30,968 nt of DNA from Vairimorpha apis BRL 01 (GCA_000447185.1 KE647285.1:1-30968); one strand, 5' to 3'; counted from the stretch's first letter, positions 11,133 to 21,090 are shown. Notes: generated from the letters alone by a model not told the origin. Numbers and translations: made by a program.

Positions 11133-13655
11133 ATGAGAGAAGTACTTGATTATACTGTAGTTCCAAAACATTATGACTTGAAAGTAAAAATTAATCCAAA
11201 TTGTTTCTCAGGTGAAGTAACAATTTATTTACATGTTAACCAGAAAACAAACAAATTTAATTTCAACTCACTTGAACTCGATTTAAACAAATTTATTTTA
11301 ACAGTGAACAATGTTGAAATAGAAACTAAAATAAAAGATAATGATTTAGGAGTAATTTCTGTAGAATTAGTAAATTCTGAATTAAAAAAAGACGATGATG
11401 TGTTTGTTTATATTGAATTTACAGGCCAATATTCTGATGATATGTGGGGTTTCTATAAAAGTAAATATAATCTTTATGATTTATATAGCACAGATTTTGA
11501 ACCAACAAATGCAAGAAAAGCATTTCCATGTTGGGATCAACCAGATATGAAGGCAACTTTTAATATTGCTGTTGAACCACTTGAAGGATATTGTGCATTA
11601 AGTAATTCATCATTGAAAGAGATAAAAGATGGGGTATATTATTTTAACACCACACCTAAAATGTCAACTTATATTGTAGCCTATATTTCTGGTGTACTTG
11701 AATCTTACAATATTAATACAAAAAGAAATGTTCCTATTAAAGTATATGCTCATCCTGATGAAACAGAATGGGGAGCTTATGCAGCCAAAGTGGCAGCTGA
11801 ATGTTTAGATTTTTTTGAGGAATATTTTGGTATAGATTATCCTTTGCCTAAACTTGATTTAGTTACAATTCCTACTTTTGTTAGTGGAGCTATGGAAAAT
11901 TGGGGATTGGTAACATTTAGAAAAACTTCTTTGCTTTATAAAGAAGGATCAAGTAGTCTTCGATCTAAAAAGATAATTGCTGAAACTGTTTGTCATGAAC
12001 TTGCTCATATGTGGTTTGGAAATCTTGTAACAATGAAATGGTGGAATGATTTATGGTTAAATGAAGGATTTGCTACATGGGCGGCATCTCTAGCTATGTA
12101 TAATTTGTCTAAAAATCTTATTGATTGGGATGTTTGGACTGATTTCATAAGTAATGACATTGAAGCTGGAATGACATACGATTGTCTTGATTCGTCACAT
12201 CCTATAGCTGTTGAAGTCAATAATCCGAGTGAAATAAGTCAAATTTTTGATAATATTTCATATTCTAAAGGTGCTTCTATGATTCGAATGTTAGAAGGAT
12301 ATATTGGAGCAGAAACTTTTAGAGATGGAATCAGGAAATATTTGAATAATTTTAAATTTGATAATGCTACAACAGATGATTTATGGAAATCTTTTCCTGA
12401 ATCATTAAACGTAGCAGATTTAATGAATGATTGGATTAATCGTAAAGGTTATCCGATTCTAAAAGTTGGAGATACTCCTGAAAATGATGAAATATATCCT
12501 GATTCTGTAGAATTAGCAGATAAAAATACAATTATTAATGAGAATGATATGTTTTTATTTATCAGACAACATAGATTTTTGATGGCAAACAGAGATACAA
12601 CTGATTTATGGAAAGTTCCTGTATGTATAAAATGGTTTAATGAAGAATCTAATATTCAAAATATTTTAATAACATTACGAGATTGTAAAATAAAAAAGAA
12701 CTCTTCTCTTTATAAATTTAATTTTGGTGCTACTGGTTTTTATAGAGTTCAATATCCTCTTCATGATTTGACAAATTTATTAGCACATGATTTATCTACA
12801 CCAGATAGATTAAATATTGTGAATGATTTATTTGCTATAATAGATTCCAAACAACGTAAAGCTTATGACGGAGTGATACTAAGTAAATGTTTTAAAGAAG
12901 AAACAAATGCAGATATTTTATCTGCTGTTCTTTCAAGTTTATATAAATTTAAAAGTATTTTTTATGATTCAGAAAATGCGCAGAAAAATTTACAAAAAAA
13001 TATTTTAGATTTAGTAGCGACCAAAGCTAGACAAATTGACCTATTTAAAATTTTAAATGTAGAGAAAATGTCTACAAATAAAATTTTGCTTCAATATGCA
13101 TTTTTATCTGGTGATGAACAAACCATTTTAAATTTACAATCAGCTTATAAACGAAAAGATAATGTTTGTCCAGATTATTTAGGAAGTGTTTTTTCTGCAT
13201 CTGCTGATTTAAAATATGAAGAATTATTTAATATCTATTGTGAATCAAAACTTCCTGAAGAAAAAGTTGTTGCTCTATCTTCATTAGCTATGATACAAAA
13301 TTCGGATATATTGTTAAAAATGTTAAAAAAATATCAAGAAATTGAACCACATAATAGCATTTATCTTTTCTTACCTTTGTCATCAAATATTAAAAATAGA
13401 AAAATGATTTTAAATTTTGTGTGTGATGAATTTGACAATATTAGGAGTTTTATGAAAAATGACAGGTTATTTCAATATGTCATAGAAAGGATTTTAGGAA
13501 TAGCAAGTACAAAAGATATGGCTAATAGAATAAAAGATATCTTGATTAATAAACGGGGTGGAGAAATAACAAGTGCTGTCGATAAAACAATTGAAAAAAT
13601 TTGTCATACTTTGGAATTTAAAAAATTTAATGAAAATATGACTCATGAAAATTAA
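11133..13655 (+). CDS. M1 family zinc aminopeptidase (puromycin-sensitive / APN type)
   Basis: An 840-residue gluzincin aminopeptidase that removes N-terminal residues from peptides. Visible marks are FEPTNARKAFPCWDQPD near 127-143, the GAMEN exopeptidase motif at 252-256, the zinc site HELAH at 288-292 with the third ligand Glu311 in WLNEGFATW, and the catalytic Tyr377 in ISYSKGASM. The domain order is an N-terminal beta domain (about 1-190), the thermolysin-like catalytic domain (about 195-440), a beta-sandwich (about 450-540) and an all-helical C-terminal domain to the end. The length is normal for the family. There is no signal peptide or membrane helix, so it is probably cytosolic, working after the proteasome in peptide turnover. 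The start is fixed by CCC five bases upstream and by homology beginning within the first ten residues (VLDYTVVPKHYDLK). The frame is intact across several seven-base A-runs. Confidence 0.97.
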   Translation: MREVLDYTVVPKHYDLKVKINPNCFSGEVTIYLHVNQKTNKFNFNSLELDLNKFILTVNNVEIETKIKDNDLGVISVELVNSELKKDDDVFVYIEFTGQYSDDMWGFYKSKYNLYDLYSTDFEPTNARKAFPCWDQPDMKATFNIAVEPLEGYCALSNSSLKEIKDGVYYFNTTPKMSTYIVAYISGVLESYNINTKRNVPIKVYAHPDETEWGAYAAKVAAECLDFFEEYFGIDYPLPKLDLVTIPTFVSGAMENWGLVTFRKTSLLYKEGSSSLRSKKIIAETVCHELAHMWFGNLVTMKWWNDLWLNEGFATWAASLAMYNLSKNLIDWDVWTDFISNDIEAGMTYDCLDSSHPIAVEVNNPSEISQIFDNISYSKGASMIRMLEGYIGAETFRDGIRKYLNNFKFDNATTDDLWKSFPESLNVADLMNDWINRKGYPILKVGDTPENDEIYPDSVELADKNTIINENDMFLFIRQHRFLMANRDTTDLWKVPVCIKWFNEESNIQNILITLRDCKIKKNSSLYKFNFGATGFYRVQYPLHDLTNLLAHDLSTPDRLNIVNDLFAIIDSKQRKAYDGVILSKCFKEETNADILSAVLSSLYKFKSIFYDSENAQKNLQKNILDLVATKARQIDLFKILNVEKMSTNKILLQYAFLSGDEQTILNLQSAYKRKDNVCPDYLGSVFSASADLKYEELFNIYCESKLPEEKVVALSSLAMIQNSDILLKMLKKYQEIEPHNSIYLFLPLSSNIKNRKMILNFVCDEFDNIRSFMKNDRLFQYVIERILGIASTKDMANRIKDILINKRGGEITSAVDKTIEKICHTLEFKKFNENMTHEN

Positions 13656-14236
13656 ATCTTTTCAATTATTTTCTAGTTTGTTTTTTAATACAAAATCTAA
13701 TCGCACTTTTATTTTAAAAAAAATTTTAAATAACTGAAAATGTCAATTTTTTTAAATTATTTTTATTAAAAAATGTCGTAACGTTTGTTAATCATGATTT
13801 ACAACGAATTTTAAAATTATAATTTATATTTTATATATAATAAAAATTGTTTATTTAAAAATTTATAAGATATTTAAAAAATAAGAAAAAATTGACATTA
13901 TCAGTTATTTATAAATATAATTTAAAAATATTTTTAAATTTTTATTTAACGTTTAACATAAATATTATTAATTAAATTTCTTTTTTTACATGTTTTTGAA
14001 TATTTTAGTTTAAAAATCTCAAATTCTTGATCTATTACAAAAATATTTGTTATATATAATCAAAAATCAAAATAAATTTAAATTTTATTTATTTTACAAT
14101 TTTATGATTATTTCAACAATAAGAATGAAAAAATAATTTTTTTTTCATATATTATATCATCAATTTCATCATTTTTTGATAATTAAAAACGAACTTTTGA
14201 AATAAGGAGAATTGGTTGTTTTTAAAAATAGGATGT
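13656..14236. other. AT-rich intergenic region
   Basis: Spacer between the aminopeptidase and the Sel1-repeat gene. No open frame, RNA or hairpin stands out from the A/T background. Confidence 0.5.
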
Positions 14237-14239
14237 CCC
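14237..14239 (+). promoter_or_regulatory. CCC start signal for the Sel1-repeat gene
   Basis: CCC twelve bases before the ATG at 14252. The spacing is wider than for the other genes here, so this one is less sure, but it favours 14252 over a non-ATG start further upstream. Confidence 0.45.
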
Positions 14240-14251
14240 GTTATTGTAATA

Positions 14252-15408
14252 ATGTATAGTAATTTAATTTTTAATGATTCATTTCAGAAACAATTTCAAC
14301 GAGTAAAACAGAGTGAATATACATCAACATTTTTAAAATTTATTAAAGAATATATATTTAAAGTCGAAAGCAACATGTTATCAAACTTTCATGGTACTTT
14401 TATTGAATTTTACCGAAACGATTTGAAAAAACAAATGATTAGAGAGTTTAATAGATATTGTTTGGATTTTTTAATTAAAACAGCTGGCATATCAAGAGAA
14501 AAAAAATATTCTAAAGAAGCACAAGCATTAATAGGCATAGCATATGAGAAGGGGATATTTGGATTAAAAGTAAATATAAGAATAGCTACAAGTTATTATA
14601 TAGTATCAGCAAAACAAAATAGTAAACTTGGCACATATAGATTAGCTCAAATTTATGAAAAAAAATGGGAGGCGAGGACGGATATTCGAGAGCTTTGTAT
14701 TTTTATAGATGTTCTGCCAAGTTGGGTTGTGTATATGGTATGCATACATACGGATCAATTTTATTAAGAGGAGAATTAAATACAGAAAAAGAATTTAATG
14801 TTGGCTTGTTTTATTTAAAATTAGCAACAAAAAAAGCAAATCAAAAATATCCGTACCCTTTTTATGATTTAGCACAAATTTATGAATCTTTTAATACATG
14901 TAATGACATCGAGCCAGATGATGATTATGCTTTTAGGTTGTATGAAAAAGGTGCATCATTGGGCTGTCCTAATTCACAATTTAAAGTAGGAAAATGTTAT
15001 GAAACAGGTGATTTATTTCGAAAAAAAGATATTAGACTAGCTGTTGAATATTTTACAAAAGCATCAGAAAATGGACATGTTGATGCTCAGTTTATCATGT
15101 ATAAATATAACATAACAAATCTATATAATGGTAGTGATCCTGATTATGTATCGGCTTATAATTTTGCTTTGAAAGCAGCATCTAGAGCTCATCCAGATGC
15201 TGCATTTGGACTTGGAGAACTTATAGAAAAAGGTTTAGGTGTTAAAAAAAATCAACTGAGATCTTTATGGTGGTATGATATTGCTAATGTACTAGGATGT
15301 AAAAAGGCATCAAAAAGATTAAAGATACTCAGAGATGAGGTATATAAGAAAAATACAGGACCTTCACATAGAAGATCAATTTGGTCATGCTTTTTATGTA
15401 GAAATTAA
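14252..15408 (+). CDS. Sel1-repeat protein of the Skt5/Chs4 type (chitin synthase regulator-like); frame break at an A8 run
   Basis: Two overlapping frames (to 14767, and from before 14665 to 15408) make one gene. The first frame carries the N-terminus and the first Sel1 units, and the second continues the repeat series in register. The break is at the eight-A run 14658-14665, and one extra A joins the frames to about 385 residues. Sel1 repeats of about 36 residues fill most of the protein: typical units read AFRLYEKGASLGCPNSQFKV and AAFGLGELIEKGLGVKKNQL. Their order resembles fungal Skt5/Chs4, which binds and activates chitin synthase at the plasma membrane; microsporidia make a chitin spore layer, so that role fits. 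Fungal Chs4 ends in a prenylated CaaX box. This protein ends CFLCRN, which is Cys-rich but not a CaaX box. Another Sel1 protein (for example an Hrd3-like one) is less likely, as no signal peptide or membrane helix is seen. Confidence 0.8.
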
Positions 15409-16102
15409 TTTTAAATTTTATATTAAATCACAAATAAACAAAATTTAATATATAAAATCTTTTTAATTTTGTAAACGTTAAAATATTATTTACAAATTGG
15501 ATTTTTTTTTATTTTCAATTTTTAATTTTAAAAATTCTAGATTTATTATTTTATAAATTTTTTGACTTTTTTGAAATTTAAATTAGAATCATTTTTTTTA
15601 AATAACCACTAAAAAGTGAATTATTTGTTTTAACAAAAGGTATAATTTAATTTTTATTAATAAATAATATTAAATTTCTTTTATTAAAATTGAATCAACA
15701 TAATTGATTATCTATTTTAATAAACTTTTTTTATAAATTTGATAATTTTTTTAAATAAAAAACTATATAGTAATAAAAGAAATTTTTTTTATTATATTAT
15801 GCCTTCTTCTTTTCTAATTTTATTTTCAAAACTATAATTAGTTATTTAAAATTTACATAAGAAAATACCTAACATAATTGAAATAGTTTAAAAATTACAA
15901 AATTTATATTTTATTGTATTTTTTAATCAAAAAAAATTAATTTATTTTTTAATAAATGTATTTTTTATTTGTTTTATTTTATAATAAATAGAATGGTAAA
16001 ATAAATAGAATTAATAAGTTATTGTATTGTAACTATTCATTTTTATTAGATTTTTTACTTTATGTCATTAATAATTATGTTTTACTTTCATATTCTTTTC
16101 TT
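15409..16102. other. AT-rich intergenic region
   Basis: Poly-T and poly-A tracts and AT words only. No supported gene or RNA until the GC-richer patch that begins near 16080. Confidence 0.5.
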
Positions 16103-16222
16103 TTATAATCGATGCTTTTTTGTTTTGGGTAATTTAAGTTTTGGCTCCTCGCTAATAACATTTTTAATTGGATAGTAAATAACAAAAAAAAATATGTTTA
16201 TGGTATAACTTGTATAAACCAT
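16103..16222 (-). CDS. Possible 39-residue single-pass membrane protein
   Basis: A GC-richer patch (about 16080-16265) holds a minus-strand frame from ATG 16222 to TAA 16103-16105. It begins MVYTSYTINIFFFVIYYPIK and ends EEPKLKLPKTKKHRL: one hydrophobic helix followed by a basic tail. The segment FFFVIYYPIKNVI recalls the end of the Sec61-gamma/Sss1 membrane helix (pattern FFVKLIHIPINNII), but the usual upstream helix is missing, and the frame is closed by a TAA 13 codons above the ATG. GTAAG at that point on the minus strand could be a splice donor, which I cannot confirm. Other frames here are open over similar lengths, including one on plus. Weak call. Confidence 0.2.
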   Translation of the reverse strand: MVYTSYTINIFFFVIYYPIKNVISEEPKLKLPKTKKHRL

Positions 16223-16676
16223 TGTTTTATTTGTATAATAAGAAGATGATAATTCTTACCTTGTAAAAAAATAGATAAGATATTTTTTTAATATAATAAG
16301 TTTATGTTTTAAGTACAATATATAAGATTTAGAATAAAATTAAATTATTATTAAAAATTCCACTTTTTAATATCATAAAACATATTTTTATGGTTGTCAA
16401 AATGAATTTAAAATATAATAACAATAAAGATTTTTTTTAATGAATTATGTAATGAAAATATAATGACAATAGATTAAATAGTCCTAAAAAACAAAGTATT
16501 TTTAAATTAAATATTAATAAATTAACTTTGAAATTAAGGATGTCTTACTTTATTGATTCAAAAAAATGATATTTTATAAAAAATGATTTATTAAACAAAA
16601 TAAAATTTAATTACTTCTTACAAAGTAATTAAATTATAAATAAAAATATTTTAAAAAATGTGTTAAATTTACAAAA
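16223..16676. other. AT-rich intergenic region with one strong hairpin
   Basis: No gene seen. It includes the perfect inverted repeat at 16604-16635 near the 3' end of the next gene; the rest is A/T background. Confidence 0.5.
16604..16635. terminator. Perfect 13-bp inverted repeat with a 6-base loop, 3' of the 130-residue gene
   Basis: AATTTAATTACTT (16604-16616), loop CTTACA, AAGTAATTAAATT (16623-16635). It lies 41 bases past the stop of the minus-strand gene at 16677. It could form a hairpin in the 3' end of that transcript. Eukaryotic genes do not use such hairpins as standard terminators, so the role is open. Confidence 0.3.
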
Positions 16677-17069
16677 TTATCGAGTATTTACATATTTTAA
16701 ATCATAAACTAATGCATAATCTTCATCATGATAATTCTTAGATATATAAGCAAAGATAACAGAATATTTATTGCTTTTTAATTTTTCAAAAATTTCGTTA
16801 ATATTATCTGTCAATTTTAAAAAATATTTATATTTTATATAAATATGTATTTTTTCATAATATTCCTTTTTCAAAATTTCTTCAATGGTTTTTAACACGG
16901 ATTCTAAATCCGCATTTATCTCTATTCTAAGAATATTTTTTTTTAAATTATTTCCAAATGCTTTTGTATATACTAATCTGTAAATATTGTTATTAATTTC
17001 AATATAACTTGTTTTTTTAGATTCTTCAATAGAATCTGTAGGTAAATCTTTGTTTATTAATTTAGACAT
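16677..17069 (-). CDS. 130-residue protein of unknown function
   Basis: No family recognised. The start at 17069 has CCC four bases upstream (plus-strand GGG at 17074-17076), which makes the gene and its start credible. The product has no signal peptide or membrane helix. It opens with a polar segment (MSKLINKDLPTDSIEESKKT) and then alternates beta-like (YIEINNNIYRLVYTK, KIHIYIKYKYFLKL, YSVIFAYISK) and helical (LESVLKTIEEILKKEYYE, INEIFEKLKSNK) stretches, so a small alpha/beta domain is likely. It has no Cys and no clear catalytic motif. Codon use matches the other genes. A 13-bp inverted repeat follows its stop. It is probably cytoplasmic or nuclear. Confidence 0.7.
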   Translation of the reverse strand: MSKLINKDLPTDSIEESKKTSYIEINNNIYRLVYTKAFGNNLKKNILRIEINADLESVLKTIEEILKKEYYEKIHIYIKYKYFLKLTDNINEIFEKLKSNKYSVIFAYISKNYHDEDYALVYDLKYVNTR

Positions 17070-17073
17070 TGAA

Positions 17074-17076
17074 GGG
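17074..17076 (-). promoter_or_regulatory. CCC start signal for the 130-residue gene
   Basis: GGG on plus, CCC on the coding strand, four bases before the ATG at 17069. It fits the start-signal pattern seen at the other genes. Confidence 0.6.
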
Positions 17077-18724
17077 TTAAGATTAAGTATAATTGAATGT
17101 TACTTAATGAAAATATAAAAATTATAAAAAAATGTCATAAATGTCTGACACAATAAAATTAAAAAACTTATTGCTCTTATCATTTATAATTAAGGGTAAA
17201 TTATAAATTTTTTTTATGTAAATTTTAATATTTAAACAACATTTTTTTGAATAAATTAATTTGTTTTTTATTTTATATAATAATTTTTAATATGTATGAT
17301 ACAATAGCTCAACTTTAAGTTAATTTTTTACTATATATTTAATTTTTAAACGATAAATATTTGATTAAATGTTTTTATTTTTTATAAAAAACTATGAATT
17401 ATTTTTAAAATGTACTATAATGCAATCATAAATAATTATAATAAAATTAAATTTAAATAACAATATTAATAAAAATATTATTATTTTGTGATTTTAAAAT
17501 TTTACATGCAATCATAATAATTAATTTCTATATTTTTATTTTTAAAGATTAATTATATATATGATTACTTTAAAAATTTTATATTTTTTTTATGTAAAAT
17601 AAACTAGATTTTTAGGTTATTGTGTTTTAATTATTATATTATTAATTTTTCACTTTGTGAAATTAATTGTTCACCTTCATATTCTTCTTTTCAAGTATAT
17701 AAATATTTTAATCTATATATCAAAAAATGCTTATTCATTTAAATATTTTTTTTTATTACATGTTTTCAATATATTAATTATCAAATAAAATAAAGATGTA
17801 ATAATATTTTTTATAACTATTTTTTAATAAAATAAAAATATTTTGGCTTAAAAATTGCTCTTTAAATTTGAATAAATTTTTAATAATAAATTTAACTTTT
17901 CATATGTTTAATACTATTTAGTTTTTTTCTCAAAAATTATAAAGAAATTATACACTTTTATTACAAATAGAAATATAGTCTTGAAAAAAAAATTTTAATC
18001 TACGTATTTAAAAAGTACAACAAACAACTATAATTTTATTAACAAAAAATTATTTTTATAAAATTAATGCATTTTAAACCATAAATTAATTTTTTGACAA
18101 TAAAAAAAATTTACCTGTCAAATTAAAAACAAGTTAACATCAAATTTTTTAATTTAAATATATGAATTTAATCAAATATAATATTTAACAAAAAAAATAC
18201 TCTAAAAATTACATATATATATTTTATTGAAGTTATGAATATATATTTTTATTTTATATCTTTTATAGAGGAATTTTGATAAAAAATTTAAATTTTTATA
18301 TAATTATTATATGTAAAAAAACGATATTATTTTGATCAACAATAATTTTTAATCATATTGAAAACATTTTTGGACAAAATTTTAAGTTATTTACAATAAA
18401 AATGACAGATTTACTAAAATTTTTACACAAAAATATATTTGTTTCAAATCAATACATAATTTGATTTATAAAATTATTAAAAATTACAAATTAATTGAAA
18501 TGTTATAGAATACAATTTTATTTGCAAAAAGATACTTTATACTTCTTTTGAAAGACAAAAAAAGTTTTAGTTTTAATTATTTTTAAATACATTATGATTA
18601 TTTAAAAAAGTTTTAAATGTATTTATTATTGTTAAAATTAAATTTATTTTAAAATATAAAGGTAATTTAAAAATTATATTTTTTACATAAAAATTTTATT
18701 AATATGTTATTTAAAAAAAATTAT
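17077..18724. other. AT-rich non-coding stretch
   Basis: About 1.65 kb without a supported gene. A short minus-strand frame near 17640-17700 has balanced codons (EEYEGEQLISQSEKL) but no start and only about 20 codons; it may be a trace of old coding sequence. Confidence 0.45.
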
Positions 18725-19042
18725 TTAATCATGAGACAACAAAACATCTTGTTGTTCTTCTGTAAGATCATATGGTCGAAATATAGGAATATTAGGATTG
18801 TGAAGAGATTCATCTGTTATCGGCCTTGACAAAATACGTTTAAATCGATGATCTAATTCTTTAGCTCTTTCGATTTCATTTTCCAAAGGAGTTTTGTAAT
18901 CGTTATCATCATGAATATTTAAATTATTACTTAAAGATGTGAAATTATAATTTTTTAGGTGCTTGAGCCTAATAGCAGTTGTTGTAAATAATAAAATTTT
19001 TAACAACATCATATTGTTTATAAAATTTTTTTGTTTATGCAT
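18725..19042 (-). CDS. Small secreted protein, unknown
   Basis: A 105-residue protein with an N-terminal signal peptide. The hydrophobic core (MMLLKILLFTTTAIRL) begins at residues 11-12, so the true start may be the ATGATG pair there, not the ATG at 19042. The mature part is polar and charged, without Cys, with a helical middle (LENEIERAKELDHRFKRIL) and a Pro-rich stretch followed by an acidic end (DLTEEQQDVLLSHD). Codons are less AT-biased than in the surroundings (GGC, CGA, CTC), which fits a conserved or well expressed gene. It faces another secreted-protein gene across a 319-base gap, so a shared regulatory region is plausible. No CCC signal. In microsporidia such proteins can belong to the spore wall, polar tube or host-exported set; nothing here decides between these. 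Confidence 0.7.
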   Translation of the reverse strand: MHKQKNFINNMMLLKILLFTTTAIRLKHLKNYNFTSLSNNLNIHDDNDYKTPLENEIERAKELDHRFKRILSRPITDESLHNPNIPIFRPYDLTEEQQDVLLSHD

Positions 19043-19361
19043 GTTTCGAAAAGATTGATGTTTATATTTACCAATAAATTACTCATATTAAAAATCTAAT
19101 CTATCTAAGACAAAATTCTATTAACGAGTATATTTTTTAATACAAACTGCAAATTTTTATTGATTTTCTTTTTTTAGTATTCATATAATTGTTTAAATAT
19201 ATTATAACATACCAATGTATCTTGTCAAAATTATCAAGAACATATATCTAAATTACTAATAAAACATTTTATTTAATTTTTAAAATTTTTTATTTGTTTT
19301 TTATTAAATTATCTGAAACAGTTTTGGTTTATATTTATAAAAATTTACTCACCATAATATT
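19043..19361. promoter_or_regulatory. Shared upstream region of two divergent secreted-protein genes
   Basis: A 319-base A/T-rich gap between divergent starts. Neither gene has a CCC block before its ATG. No repeated word stands out that could be a common operator. Confidence 0.35.
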
Positions 19362-20339
19362 ATGTTGGACTTGTCATTTAGGATTTATATGATGTTTTTA
19401 ATAATTATAAAAATTATAATGAGTTATAATATTAACAAAGAAAATAACCATATTGTACATGATACACATCTTCAAAATTTAAAAAATAACATACATTATA
19501 ATTTACAAAATGATGACAACGATCATACTGGTCATACAAATATTAAAGCCATGGTTCTAACTGAAGATGTACTTCACAAAAATGACGGTAATTTATACAC
19601 TTCCAATAATATTCTTTCAGATGCTTTTGTAAAAGGAAGTGCTAAAAGTGTTGATCAACAAATTAATGAAATGAAAGTAGGCGCTCTTAAAAGTAAAAGA
19701 GAAAGTTTGGCTGCAAAACAAGTGGCCGCTGATTACTTACATAGAATGAAAGAATTACAAGCTGAAGAAGAATTAACAAAAGTAGAAATGCTACAGAAAC
19801 AAAAAGATGATATTAATCAGTTGCTTCATTCACCAAAACACGAATTAACAAAAGATGTAATGCCTATAGTAGCTGTAACACCACATTCATTTGGATTTTT
19901 GGAACATGATAAACTTGAATTAGAAAGGTTAAATAATATTCGCGAAGCTGCATTAAAAGAAGCTGAAATGCAAAAACGTAATGCTTTATTACATGGAAAA
20001 GTAAGCTCTCATAATATAATGGATTCTTTAACTAAAGATCCTAAGCTTTATTCTGATTTTTATTCTAAAACACCTGTAAAAAAAACATCAGTAGTTGTAG
20101 ATCCTACAAAAGGTCATTTCTCAGTTTTTAGTGGTGAAAAAATGGAAAATGATTTTGATTCTACACATTTTAACGATGATAATATTTCTAAAAAGTATAT
20201 GGATAAGTATAATAATCCAAATTATAATATTGGTGTGCCAGAGTTTTTAAATCATTATGTTGATGAAAATATTAATAAAACAAATTCAACAAAAAACAAT
20301 TCAAATCATAATAATGAAAATTTATCGAGTTGGATTTAG
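19362..20339 (+). CDS. Secreted, Cys-free, Lys/Asn/His-rich protein with a coiled-coil segment
   Basis: A 325-residue protein with an N-terminal signal peptide; the core MMFLIIIKIIMS begins at residue 10, so the start could be ATG 19362 or the ATGATG at about 19389. After cleavage the protein is highly polar and contains no Cys. Residues about 95-155 form a likely coiled coil with Ala/Lys/Glu/Leu heptads (QQINEMKVGALKSKRESLAA, then HRMKELQAEEELTKVEMLQK). A further helix lies near 205-230 (LNNIREAALKEAEMQKRNAL). The C-terminus is Asn-rich low complexity. Codons contain more G/C than most genes here. A secreted structural protein of the spore wall or polar tube is possible, but I see no family signature and do not assign one. 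It is divergent from the small secreted-protein gene at 18725-19042. Confidence 0.75.
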   Translation: MLDLSFRIYMMFLIIIKIIMSYNINKENNHIVHDTHLQNLKNNIHYNLQNDDNDHTGHTNIKAMVLTEDVLHKNDGNLYTSNNILSDAFVKGSAKSVDQQINEMKVGALKSKRESLAAKQVAADYLHRMKELQAEEELTKVEMLQKQKDDINQLLHSPKHELTKDVMPIVAVTPHSFGFLEHDKLELERLNNIREAALKEAEMQKRNALLHGKVSSHNIMDSLTKDPKLYSDFYSKTPVKKTSVVVDPTKGHFSVFSGEKMENDFDSTHFNDDNISKKYMDKYNNPNYNIGVPEFLNHYVDENINKTNSTKNNSNHNNENLSSWI

Positions 20340-20586
20340 AATTAAATTTAATTGCTCTATTACAATTTAGTTTTTCATAAATTACATAAATCAAATATTT
20401 TCTTTAGATATAAAGAAATTTTATAATTTAATAAAATAATTAAAAATATACTAAAAATTTTTGTTTGTACATTTTTATTTAAGAATTAAATTTTAAATAA
20501 TATTTTTTAATTTATATGATTGATATACTTCAATTTTAAAATTTTGAAAATATGATTTAAAATATAGATTTTTTTGTAATAGAATA
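20340..20586. other. AT-rich intergenic region
   Basis: A short spacer of A/T runs after the secreted-protein gene; nothing recognisable. Confidence 0.4.
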
Positions 20587-21090
20587 ATGTTTCTAAAAAT
20601 ATTTTACTTAAAAAATTTTAATAAAATGATTTTGTCATTATGCATATTTTTAAAAAATAAAATAATTTATTTATATGTTAAAATCAAAAAAGGCAACACT
20701 GATATTGAAATCTTTTATAATAAACACGACTTTTTTATAAAAGAAAAAGTGAATAAGAAAATAACTTTTATAGAGGCAGTTGTAACTAGTATAAACAACT
20801 TATACACAATACAAATAAAAAAAGAGAAAGTTATATCTCCTAGTAAATGAGCTTAGGTTTATTTATAGTGCAGAAAAGATCAATTTCGTTTGTTCTAACA
20901 TGAAATATATTAAAGACTTTAACCATAAACACTAATAAAAGAAAATATGTCTCTCTTCTGTATGTAAGCAATATTTTAAACTCAGACTTTATGAAAATGA
21001 GGTTAGTATCTCTATATTCTAACAAATAGGATTTGGATAAGACGGTAGTGGAAGCGTTGACATTGAGCTGATTGAAGTCAAGTTAAAAAA
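20587..21090 (+). pseudogene. Decayed gene, perhaps an ISXO2/IS1595-like transposase remnant
   Basis: A GC-richer stretch. The first part is an open frame of 87 codons (20587-20850) whose second half has balanced codons (KKGNTDIEIFYNKHDFFIKE and on). At about 20843 coding seems to pass to the next frame (NELRFIYSAEKINFVCSNMK and on to FNHKH), followed by two stops. It then continues as KKICLSSVCKQYFKLRLYEN, and after more stops DGSGSVDIELIEVKL (about 21040-21085). The pattern of Cys pairs, then CKQYFKLR, then GSGSVDIELIEVKL recalls the zinc-ribbon and first-acidic-residue regions (GG-G-V-IDE) of ISXO2-like DDE transposases, which are common in microsporidia. The match is by eye and distant. 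Several stops and one shift make it non-functional. It could be an unrelated decayed gene. Confidence 0.35.

Noticed and set aside
12005..12220. Minus-strand frame of 71 codons
   Set aside because: It lies antisense inside the aminopeptidase catalytic domain and has no independent support.
17640..17700. Short minus-strand frame with balanced codons (EEYEGEQLISQSEKL)
   Set aside because: Too short, without a start codon or signal; it may be a trace of old coding sequence but is not callable.
20840..21025. Minus-strand frame of 61 codons
   Set aside because: It overlaps the decayed plus-strand stretch, has no start signal and no recognisable product.
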